A program made the position numbers and the translations under genes. Below the pieces are notes generated by a model. That model was not told where the DNA came from. It did not search any database and saw only the letters and a program-made list of their open reading frames with translations. A stretch of 15,505 nt of DNA from JBFWUW01 sp050247075 (lineage in GTDB: Bacteria; Planctomycetota; Planctomycetia; Pirellulales; JBFWUW01), in contig JBFWUW010000111.1 in NCBI GenBank assembly GCA_050247075.1, positions 1-15,505 of the forward strand, written 5' to 3'. This document shows, piece after piece, positions 1-5,433 of the stretch (positions are counted from its first letter, which is position 1; every line of letters starts with the position of its first letter).

Positions 1-2
1 CG

Positions 3-527
3 GCCAAGTTCCTGGGATTGTTCGGCGGACAAGAGGCCGAGATTCGGGCCGGATTGTCGCCCGAAGAGCAACGCCTCATGGATCAGAACAAGCTGGCCGC
101 CAAGATCAAGCAGGCCCAAATTAACCGGGGCTTCCTGGAACGGGGAATGGGGTTCGGCGGCGTGCAATCGTTTTCCGAGCAAGCCCTAAACCTGGACGCC
201 CTGGATCGGCAGATCTCGGCCTGGACGTTGCAACTCACCAAGCTTCGCAACACGCCGCTTGGCACGGGCACGGGCGTCGGGCCAGACGTGGCGGGTGCTC
301 ATGCGGCGGCTGTCTCACGTGGAAGTGCTGCCGCGGGCGGCGTGCTAGTGAATGACAACAGCCGGCGGGAAATGGCCATCAACATGACGGTCAACACTAA
401 GGAAGTAGACCCGGCTAAGCTGCTTGACGCCACGGAAGCGGAAGCCCGCAAACGGGGCATGGACACCACCGGACGCACGGCAGGCAGGCGACAAGCCCGG
501 ACGCCCGCCAACAGCCGAATCAGATAG
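3..527 (+). CDS. Phage tail tape-measure-like protein, C-terminal end (partial)
   Basis: The reading frame is open from the left edge (frame of position 3) to a TAG at 525-527, so this is the last ~174 residues of a longer protein. The first half is charged and helical with spaced hydrophobics. A Gly/Ala-rich low-complexity linker follows, then a short beta-like stretch (INMTVNTKEVDP) and a basic tail ending in RIR. A helical body, an Ala/Gly linker and a terminal 'VNT..VDP' strand are typical of the C-termini of phage tail tape-measure proteins, which set tail length and thread through the tail tube. No catalytic motif is visible. The nearby att-like scar to the right supports a prophage context. 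The assignment rests on composition and layout only; another phage structural protein is possible. Confidence 0.45.
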   Translation, partial: AKFLGLFGGQEAEIRAGLSPEEQRLMDQNKLAAKIKQAQINRGFLERGMGFGGVQSFSEQALNLDALDRQISAWTLQLTKLRNTPLGTGTGVGPDVAGAHAAAVSRGSAAAGGVLVNDNSRREMAINMTVNTKEVDPAKLLDATEAEARKRGMDTTGRTAGRRQARTPANSRIR

Positions 528-544
528 GCGGCTTGTTGCCGCAC

Positions 545-584
545 GCTGGCGGGTGACTGTGCTACGACGCCCGCCAGCACTTTT
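545..584 (+). terminator. Rho-independent terminator after the tape-measure-like gene
   Basis: A perfect 9-bp stem, GCTGGCGGG (545-553) with CCCGCCAGC (570-578), encloses a 16-nt loop and is followed by ACTTTT. It lies 17 nt after the stop codon of the left-edge gene, so it would end transcription of the structural-gene operon before the separately controlled small genes. Confidence 0.7.
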
Positions 585-608
585 CCAATAGGGCAGGTAT
601 AGCACTTT

Positions 609-642
609 GATATACTTTGAAATGTATATCGTAGTGATATAC
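609..642. promoter_or_regulatory. Three-copy GATATAC operator-like site
   Basis: GATATAC occurs at 609-615 and 636-642, with its reverse complement GTATATC at 624-630. The last two form a 7-bp inverted repeat around GTAGT, and the two direct copies are 27 bp apart. The AT-rich block stands out from its GC-rich surroundings. It lies 25 bp upstream of a good -35 box at 667. This looks like a binding site for a dimeric regulator of the downstream gene, such as a phage repressor-type protein. No regulator gene is recognisable in the window. Confidence 0.5.
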
Positions 643-666
643 CAACAAAATTTTGGATAAAAACTC

Positions 667-694
667 TTGACAAGGGCGGGAGACTCTCTAAGAT
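667..694 (+). promoter_or_regulatory. Sigma70-type promoter for the gene at 755
   Basis: TTGACA (667-672), a 16-bp spacer and TAAGAT (689-694) give a near-consensus promoter. Transcription would start near 701, leaving a leader of about 55 nt before the ATG at 755. It follows a terminator and the palindromic site, which marks the start of a new transcription unit. Confidence 0.55.
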
Positions 695-754
695 TCCGAC
701 CGTCGATGGCAGCCGTTGCCGTCGCGGAGGAATCTCTTACGGAGGAATCGCAGT

Positions 755-1339
755 ATGAGACACACGAAAACCGATCTTTGCTGGGGAGAATCGGAAGTCA
801 ACAGCGGCAGGATTGCCGTCGCCAAGGCCGCGGCTCTCGGCATTGCAGGGACTGACCCCAAGGCAATCGAATTCGTCGAAGCGGCGTTTGAAGTCAAGCA
901 GGCATGGGCTGGCTACCTCGACGGAAAGGACGAATCGTTGGATTGTCTCTCCGCTGCACTGCACCGGCTGGAAAAGGCCACGTTTGAAAAGCGGCCTGCA
1001 AGTCTCAGCCTGGAAATCATTAGCTGCCCGTTCGACAACATCGCTGATGAAATCGCGGACTACCGCATGTACTATCACCTCGCCTTCAACAACGAAGGGA
1101 TGGAATTCGGGCACGTTGGCCGAACGGTGGGGGATATGTGCGACGACGCGAGTGAGACTGTCGGCGAGCTTGTCCACGGCATTCTCAGCAGAGCACAAGA
1201 TGTGCTACATCAATGGGCCGAGAGTCGGGCCAACAAAAACTGTGAGACAACAGGACTCACTCACTGCGATCGACCCGAACTGGATGGAAGCTCGGAAGTC
1301 GAGAAGTTCATTGCCGAGCTTGCGAACCAATCTGATTGA
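755..1339 (+). CDS. Hypothetical protein of an integrated element (194 aa)
   Basis: The start is the ATG at 755, preceded by GGAGGA at 741-746; an in-frame ATG at 716 lacks such a site. The product is an acidic, mostly helical soluble protein without signal peptide or membrane segment. An Ala-rich helix near residues 20-40 is followed by W/Y-containing segments, a central YRMYYH motif and a C-terminal acidic tail. Cysteines are scattered (CW, SCP, CD, NC, HC) but do not form a clear zinc motif. I do not recognise the family. It is the first gene of a small + strand cluster with its own promoter and operator-like site, consistent with accessory cargo of a prophage or integrative element. Confidence 0.65.
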   Translation: MRHTKTDLCWGESEVNSGRIAVAKAAALGIAGTDPKAIEFVEAAFEVKQAWAGYLDGKDESLDCLSAALHRLEKATFEKRPASLSLEIISCPFDNIADEIADYRMYYHLAFNNEGMEFGHVGRTVGDMCDDASETVGELVHGILSRAQDVLHQWAESRANKNCETTGLTHCDRPELDGSSEVEKFIAELANQSD

Positions 1340-1407
1340 ATCTCGTTCCTCCTGCCCCTTGCCGTAACGGACTGCGGCCGGGGGGCTTCTCATTTGAAAG
1401 GACTGGC

Positions 1408-1611
1408 ATGGAAGCCAAACCAGGTGACATCGGGTATTGTTCTGATAACACCAACAACCAGCCGGAATATATTCCGTCACGGGCTATGATCTGGGCGGAA
1501 TGCCAGCGTATCCAAGCGACCTGGACGGAGGAGGAGCGGCGGTTGCGGCGTGGCGAGAGGCCACCGGATCGAGTCGAGTTTGAACCGGTCACTCCTGGCC
1601 GGTTCGAGTAA
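1408..1611 (+). CDS. Small hypothetical protein (67 aa)
   Basis: The ATG at 1408 has AAAGGA about 6 nt upstream, which favours it over the TTG at 1336. The product is hydrophilic, with a Pro/Asn-rich first third (NTNNQPEYIP), a helix containing MIWAECQRIQATWTEEERRLRR, described here by its W and E/R pattern, and a short tail. The last codons (to 1605) also form a hairpin that recurs after the next gene. The family is unknown. It sits between two other small unknown genes on the same strand (68 nt after one, 26 nt before the next), probably co-transcribed. Codon use and the ribosome-binding site make it a likely real gene, though short. Confidence 0.5.
   Translation: MEAKPGDIGYCSDNTNNQPEYIPSRAMIWAECQRIQATWTEEERRLRRGERPPDRVEFEPVTPGRFE
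1582..1605 (+). repeat. Hairpin with conserved loop, copy 1
   Basis: GAACCGG (1582-1588) pairs with CCGGTTC (1599-1605) around the loop TCACTCCTGG. A second copy at 2103-2126 keeps the loop (TCACTCTTGG) while the outer stem pairs change from AA/TT to CC/GG. No T-run follows this copy, so it may act as an mRNA 3'-end stabiliser or a decayed terminator. Confidence 0.55.
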
Positions 1612-1637
1612 CCCACCAACAATCGAGGAGGAAAAGC

Positions 1638-2078
1638 ATGGGAAACAGAAGCATAAAGGCCAAGAAGCTACGCAAACGCAAACTGCGAGACGCTGAGCGG
1701 GCCGCGGCTGAAAAGCGGATTGAGGCGACGGAAAAGGAGATGGGGGACATTTTCAAGTCGCTACACCAATCGCTACTCAAGTCGTCCCGTGATGCATACA
1801 AAGTAGCCGGCATTTTGCTGCATGTGTTTGATGATCCAGAGTTCCGTGAAAGTCTTGGCGACGATTCTGACGAAGCTGCCTACGCTGCCCTCGACGCAAT
1901 CACGGAAGGCGATTGGCTGTGGTGGAGCGACGCCAAAGAGGCAATTGCCATGTTGCGGGCGTTTCCTGAACAGGAACAATGGATCAAGCCCGGCGTGGGG
2001 GCCATTCGCGAGCATGTACGGTCCAAAGAACCGCCGCGGATCGGCAGAGGCTTCATGAGCAAAAGAGCGAAGTCATAA
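1638..2078 (+). CDS. Hypothetical protein, basic N-terminal coiled coil (146 aa)
   Basis: The ATG at 1638 follows a very strong ribosome-binding site (GAGGAGGA, 1625-1632). Residues 1-40 are extremely rich in Lys/Arg/Glu/Ala and likely form a charged helix or coiled coil. The rest is an acidic helical domain with a W-L-W-W segment and a DDPEFRE stretch, closing with a basic tail (SKRAKS). No signal peptide, membrane segment or catalytic motif is seen. The basic ends could bind nucleic acid, but that is inference. It is the last of three small element-borne genes and is followed after 24 nt by a strong terminator. Family not recognised. Confidence 0.65.
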   Translation: MGNRSIKAKKLRKRKLRDAERAAAEKRIEATEKEMGDIFKSLHQSLLKSSRDAYKVAGILLHVFDDPEFRESLGDDSDEAAYAALDAITEGDWLWWSDAKEAIAMLRAFPEQEQWIKPGVGAIREHVRSKEPPRIGRGFMSKRAKS

Positions 2079-2102
2079 CCAACAGTAGCGACACCCACCG
2101 AG

Positions 2103-2136
2103 CGCCCGGTCACTCTTGGCCGGGCGTTTTCGTTTT
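2103..2136 (+). terminator. Rho-independent terminator ending the small-gene cluster
   Basis: A perfect 7-bp GC stem, CGCCCGG (2103-2109) with CCGGGCG (2120-2126), surrounds the loop TCACTCTTGG and is followed directly by TTTTCGTTTT. It is 24 nt after the stop of the 146-aa gene. The loop matches the hairpin at 1582-1605. Confidence 0.85.
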
Positions 2137-2241
2137 GCCGGCCTTCGACGTTCGCACGTGCGGGCCGATCGCCCTGCCCATCGACCTTAGACTCATTCAG
2201 GGCGGGCGGGGCTTAGAACGCATTCTAGAGCGTCGGCCAAT

Positions 2242-2290
2242 TGTGGCAGCGCTGCCACATTGCCCGTGGGCTGTACTGGCTTTGTACTGG
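2242..2290. repeat. 18-bp perfect palindrome plus phased direct repeats
   Basis: TGTGGCAGCGCTGCCACA (2242-2259) is its own reverse complement. TGTACTGG follows at 2272-2279 and 2283-2290, an 11-bp period that places both copies on the same DNA face. The whole 2137-2423 stretch has no convincing gene. Its position just inside the tRNA-Pro remnant suits the arm or regulatory DNA of an integrated element's attachment region, for integrase, excisionase or repressor binding. This is inference from position and symmetry. Confidence 0.55.
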
Positions 2291-2424
2291 ATTAACCGCC
2301 GCCATGCCCGGTTTTCGCCGCAATTCTAACGCCACGAATGGCAACACTTGCATACTGTATTTCAGCGTGATAATGTGCTGCCGCCCCGGTGTTTAGTCGC
2401 ACTTTTAGAGGCACGCCAGATTAG

Positions 2425-2467
2425 CTTGGGGTGCACGAGGTCGCAGGTTCAAATCCTGTCGCCCCGA
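2425..2467 (+). pseudogene. 3' half of tRNA-Pro(GGG), probable att scar
   Basis: From the anticodon loop on, the sequence reads as a tRNA-Pro. The loop TTGGGGT (anticodon GGG) is at 2426-2432, anticodon-stem 3' strand GCACG at 2433-2437 and variable loop AGGTC. The T arm is GCAGG-TTCAAAT-CCTGT, acceptor strand CGCCCCG is at 2460-2466 and discriminator A at 2467. The expected 5' acceptor CGGGGCG and D arm are absent upstream; only the two bases next to the anticodon loop still match the expected stem. An identity block running from anticodon loop to 3' end is the classic footprint of element integration into a tRNA, so the intact tRNA-Pro should lie at the other end of the element, left of the window. 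Confidence 0.75.
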
Positions 2468-2993
2468 CTATTCTCGACTTTGAGCCGTTCGGCGAGTCCG
2501 TCGAACGGCTTTCTCTTTGTGGTGACTAGAGTTACGTCGCTCAAAGTACGGTTCAAACAAACCAGATCGAGGATTTCGCGTTTTCGGTGCATGTTTGAAC
2601 CGCGCCACGTTTCGGTGGCGTTCTGGCTAAAGTCGAAGACCGCCGGGGCCAGCTCGCCCGCGTTCGGAAACGCCTCGCCCGGCGAGCCCAACCCCTCCTC
2701 GATCTTGATGGCTTCCGATTTGAAAGCCGAGACCTTGGCGTCGTAGATCACCTGGTCGATGGTGCCCGCGAGGTAGGCGTCGAGCAAACGGTCCTGCATG
2801 TTGGCCAGTTCGGACTTGCGCTTCGCCAGCATGGCCTCTTGTCGACTGCGATGGGTCTTGATGTCGCCGACGGACGCGGCCAGGGATTCTCGGAACCATT
2901 CGGCGACCTCATGCGACGGCAGCTTCAGCGTGTTGAGGTCGTCGATGATCGCCAGCTCCACGTCGTCCGCCTTCCAGCGCACCACGGGATGGC
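2449..2993 (-). pseudogene. Large serine recombinase, C-terminal fragment
   Basis: About 180 residues match the distal part of large serine (resolvase-type) recombinases. There is an end-of-zinc-ribbon segment (VRWKADDVE), a helix ending in EVAEWFRE, then a long coiled coil (Lys/Arg/Glu-rich, with RLLDAYLAGTID and later IKIEEGL). The closing REILDLVCLN...TLVTTKRKPFDGLAE is typical of this family's C-terminus. The catalytic N-terminal domain with the nucleophilic serine is missing: at about 2993 the sequence switches to an unrelated tyrosine recombinase on the other strand. The TGA stop (2451-2449) lies inside the tRNA-Pro remnant, so the last residues (RGDRI) are read antisense to the tRNA, as when an integrase gene abuts its attachment site. 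The gene cannot be functional as it stands. The reading frame stays open past the junction to 3375, but that upstream part is antisense to the tyrosine recombinase. Confidence 0.8.
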
Positions 2994-2997
2994 GCAC

Positions 2998-3543
2998 CTG
3001 GGATTGCGGATCAGCGAGCTGGCCAGCCTGCGCTGGACTGACGTCAAACTGGATCAAAACCTGTTTCGGATTGCTGACGAGCGGAACAGCCAGCGGAAGA
3101 GCCTCGCTGGCACGGCCCGCACCACCAAAGGCCGCCGTTCGCGCACGGTGCCCATCCATCCAGTGCTCAAACAAGTCCTCGTGAGTATGGCCCGGCACAC
3201 CGACTGGTATGTCTTTCACTCCGCACGGGGTGGCAAGCTCCACCCGCGCAACGTGCTGCAGAAATTCATCGACGAAGTGATCGAGCCGCTCAAGTCGAAA
3301 TTCCCCACGCCGACCGGCGAGACTGGCTTCGAGCACGGGCGGCTGCACAGCTTCCGGCACTTCTTCTACAGCCAAGCGTTCTTGGGCGGAGCGTCAGAGG
3401 GCGAGATGCGGGAATGGCTGGGCCATGCCGACTCCAAAATGGTTGAACACTACCGCCACCTGCGGAGCGAAGATGCTCAGCGCAAGATGGCCCAAATTGA
3501 CTTCCTAGGTCGCCCGGACGTTTGTCCCGGCGACGTCGCGTAG
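2998..3543 (+). pseudogene. Tyrosine recombinase (phage-type integrase), C-terminal fragment
   Basis: About 181 residues of the catalytic domain remain: GLRISELASLRW with the first catalytic Arg (codon 3007), a TTKGRRSRTVPI strand with the likely Lys, HSFRH (3346-3360) with the H-x-x-R pair, WLGHAD with the next His, and EHYRHL with the nucleophile Tyr at 3451-3453. The whole N-terminal core-binding (SAM-like) domain is lost. The in-frame sequence upstream to 2839 is antisense to the serine recombinase and is not integrase. It points towards tRNA-Ser(GCT), whose 3' end lies 250 bp further on, and TTTGTCCC repeats lie between, so it probably served an element inserted in that tRNA. Retention of all catalytic residues suggests the truncation is fairly recent or that the fragment is a rearrangement product. 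Confidence 0.82.
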
Positions 3544-3695
3544 TTTGTCGTTTCGTTTCTTTTTTAACCGGCGTCAGCAACGGCGCAGGGCAAGAGGTCG
3601 AGAGATCGTGATGACCCTGATGGCGACCGAACCGAAGACGGCACCTGTGAGCACCGGGGGGAATCCCTGGGCAAACGGGTGCAATTTCGGTCCGG

Positions 3696-3730
3696 TTTGT
3701 CCCAGTGTTTGTCCCAGTGACTGGGACAAA
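3696..3730. repeat. TTTGTCCCAGTG direct and inverted repeats, candidate integrase arm sites
   Basis: TTTGTCCCAGTG is tandemly repeated at 3696-3707 and 3708-3719. CTGGGACAAA at 3721-3730 forms a perfect 10-bp inverted repeat with 3708-3717 around TGA. A shorter TTTGTCCC also occurs at 3521-3528 inside the integrase 3' end. Short repeats flanking the attachment core next to an integrase gene are the expected form of arm-type integrase binding sites. Confidence 0.5.
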
Positions 3731-3734
3731 TGCA

Positions 3735-3783
3735 AAACGCTCGTCGTAAGAAACTGCAGTGCAGCAACTTACAACGAGCGTTT
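3735..3783 (-). terminator. Long hairpin after tRNA-Ser, probable terminator
   Basis: A 16-bp stem with one mismatch joins 3735-3750 (AAACGCTCGTCGTAAG) and 3768-3783 around a 17-nt loop that itself contains CTGCA-G-TGCAG. On the - strand it begins 11 nt after the tRNA-Ser discriminator and is followed by TTTTGCATTT. It therefore fits a terminator or processing structure for the tRNA transcript; a part in attachment-site architecture is the alternative. Confidence 0.55.
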
Positions 3784-3793
3784 GGAAAACAAG

Positions 3794-3880
3794 CGGAGAG
3801 GACAGGATTCGAACCTGCGGACCAGTTACCCGGTCACGGGTTTAGCAAACCCGCGCTTTCGACCACTCAGCCACCTCTCC
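3794..3880 (-). tRNA. tRNA-Ser(GCT)
   Basis: The complete cloverleaf reads on the - strand. Acceptor GGAGAGG (3880-3874) pairs with CCTCTCC (3801-3795) and the discriminator G is at 3794. The D arm has a 3-bp stem GCT/AGC. The anticodon stem CGGGT/ACCCG encloses the loop TTGCTAA (anticodon GCT). A long variable arm, diagnostic for a class II tRNA such as Ser, follows, then the T arm GCAGG-TTCGAAT-CCTGT. CCA is not encoded. It reads codons AGC/AGU. The gene is intact, and an integrase remnant lies 250 bp beyond its 3' end. Confidence 0.95.
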
Positions 3881-4322
3881 GTACAATATACAGTTGCAAG
3901 TAATCTGCCTGCACCGCCTTTTCGGGCGAAATTGCGGCAGCGTTCGGTCAGACCGCAATGTGATTTTAAGGATTCCGTGGATTCAAGCAAGACCGGCTCT
4001 TTCGATGCGTTGAGCGGGTGTCCCATTTGGTTTTGATAGGGCGATTGGGTGGCGAAATTCGTCCCTAGGAGATATCGATCGATTCCGGGGCAAGCCCTGG
4101 GCCTTGCCATGATCCACAAACATCGGTTCCCGTGAGGGGCCAGGCAAGGTGCCATTGGGGCAAATGCATGTGCGGGAAAACCAAATTTTCTAGCACGCAT
4201 GGTCGATTCCTAGGTCAAATAGCAGTGCGGCACAAGGGGATGTTCAAATCGGTCCCATGATTTTCCGAGCTTGAAGTAGCCGCATGGTCGCTATCGCTGC
4301 TCACCAGTTGGTTCCGCCCGCG
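3881..4322. other. Intergenic stretch without a supported gene
   Basis: Between tRNA-Ser and the cysK promoter I see no frame with coding character. The only structure noted is a 7-bp inverted repeat ATTGCGG/CCGCAAT (3931-3937, 3953-3959) upstream of the tRNA on its strand. An AT-rich TATATT just upstream of the tRNA 5' end could be its -10, but no -35 is evident. Confidence 0.5.
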
Positions 4323-4352
4323 TTGACCATGCTTTCGCCGCGCTGCTATACT
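4323..4352 (+). promoter_or_regulatory. Sigma70-type promoter of cysteine synthase
   Basis: TTGACC (4323-4328), an 18-bp spacer and TATACT (4347-4352) match the bacterial housekeeping promoter well. Transcription would begin near 4359 and give a leader of about 98 nt before the ATG at 4457. Confidence 0.6.
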
Positions 4353-4368
4353 CCGCGAAGCATTTCCG

Positions 4369-4422
4369 ACCGTTCGGCCGCGACAATTGGCGGCCGTGGA
4401 GTATGGGCGTTGCCCGAACGGT
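4369..4422 (+). promoter_or_regulatory. Structured cysK leader with overlapping alternative stems
   Basis: Two competing stems lie in the predicted leader. CGGCCGC (4375-4381) pairs with GCGGCCG (4390-4396) around an 8-nt loop. ACCGTTCGG (4369-4377) pairs with CCGAACGGT (4414-4422). They share 4375-4377, so both cannot form fully at once. In DNA a further inverted repeat, ATACTCC (4348-4354, overlapping the -10) and GGAGTAT (4398-4404), crosses them. This could be a regulatory leader or an operator region; no known riboswitch was recognised. Confidence 0.4.
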
Positions 4423-4456
4423 TTTCATAGCCCCGCATCGCATTACGAGGGACCGC

Positions 4457-5416
4457 ATGGCCAGCACAACCAGCAACGGCATTCGCGACGACATCACCCA
4501 TTGCATCGGTAATACGCCACTGGTCCGTTTGCAGCGCATTACCGAGGGTTGCGTCGGCACGGTCGTGGGCAAGATCGAAAATATGAACCCGCTGTGGAGC
4601 GTCAAAGACCGCATTGGGCGGGCCATGATCGACGCTGCCGAACGCGACGGGTTGATCAAGGGAGACACGGTCATCATCGAGCCGACCAGCGGCAATACCG
4701 GCATTGCCCTGGCGTATGTGTGTGCGGCCCGCGGCTACAAGCTGATGGTCACCATGCCGGAAAGCATGTCGCTGGAGCGCCGCCGGTTGTTGAAGGCCCT
4801 GGGAGCGGAACTCATTCTTACGCCCGCCGCCGAGGGCATGCCGGGTGCCGTCCGCCGGGCGGAGGAACTCGTGGCCCAAAACGACAACTACTTCATGCCG
4901 CAGCAGTTTAAGAACCCGGCCAATCCAGAGATTCACCGCAAGAGTACCGCCGAGGAAATCTGGCGAGATACGGACGGCCAGATTGATATCTTCATCAGCG
5001 GCGTCGGCACCGGCGGCACCATCACGGGCGTGTCGGAAGTCATCAAGTCCCGCAAGCCAGGCCTGAAAACCATTGCCGTGGAGCCGACGGCCAGTCCGGT
5101 TATCACGCAGCGGATGGCTGGCCAACCGCTGAAACCAGGCAAGCACACCATTCAAGGAATTGGGGCGGGCTTCATCCCCGATGTGTTGAACGTGGACATC
5201 ATCGACGAGGTCGTCCAGGTTCAGGATGAGGACGCCATGGAAACCGCCCGGCAATTGGCCAAGCAAGAAGGCCTGATGTGCGGCATCTCTTGCGGCGCGG
5301 CGGCTTGGGCGGCTATTCAGGTCGCCAAACGTCCGGAAAACGCCGGCAAGCTGATCGTGGTCATCTTGCCCGATATCGGCGAGCGTTACCTGTCGACCAA
5401 GTTGTTCCCGGAATAA
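4457..5416 (+). CDS. cysK: Cysteine synthase A (O-acetylserine sulfhydrylase)
   Basis: This cytoplasmic PLP enzyme makes L-cysteine from O-acetylserine and sulfide. The 319-aa length is normal for the family. Motifs in order are IGNTPLVRL (17-25), SVKDRIG with the PLP Schiff-base lysine K50, PTSGNTG (76-82) for substrate and cofactor binding, GVGTGGT (182-188) for the PLP phosphate, a SCGAAAW segment near 280 and a C-terminal LPDIGERYLST. The ATG at 4457 is chosen because GAGGGA lies just upstream (4447-4452) and the homologous N-terminus begins there; the in-frame start at 4403 lacks support. It has its own promoter and structured leader. The gene converges on the NYN gene, with 17 nt between stop codons. 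Cystathionine beta-synthase is a less likely alternative, since there is no CBS extension. Confidence 0.93.
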   Translation: MASTTSNGIRDDITHCIGNTPLVRLQRITEGCVGTVVGKIENMNPLWSVKDRIGRAMIDAAERDGLIKGDTVIIEPTSGNTGIALAYVCAARGYKLMVTMPESMSLERRRLLKALGAELILTPAAEGMPGAVRRAEELVAQNDNYFMPQQFKNPANPEIHRKSTAEEIWRDTDGQIDIFISGVGTGGTITGVSEVIKSRKPGLKTIAVEPTASPVITQRMAGQPLKPGKHTIQGIGAGFIPDVLNVDIIDEVVQVQDEDAMETARQLAKQEGLMCGISCGAAAWAAIQVAKRPENAGKLIVVILPDIGERYLSTKLFPE

Positions 5417-5433
5417 GCCGGCTTGGCCGTGCT

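Noticed and set aside
2348..2746. + strand 132-residue frame over the tRNA-Pro remnant
   Set aside because: It crosses the tRNA half and the antisense of the serine recombinase; no ribosome-binding site and no family resemblance.
2839..2997. In-frame upstream extension of the tyrosine recombinase
   Set aside because: These residues are antisense to the serine recombinase coiled coil and contain no integrase core-binding domain.
2449..3375. One long - strand frame of 308 residues
   Set aside because: Only the part up to ~2993 is serine recombinase; the N-terminal part is antisense to the tyrosine recombinase, so the full frame is a chimera of sense and shadow.
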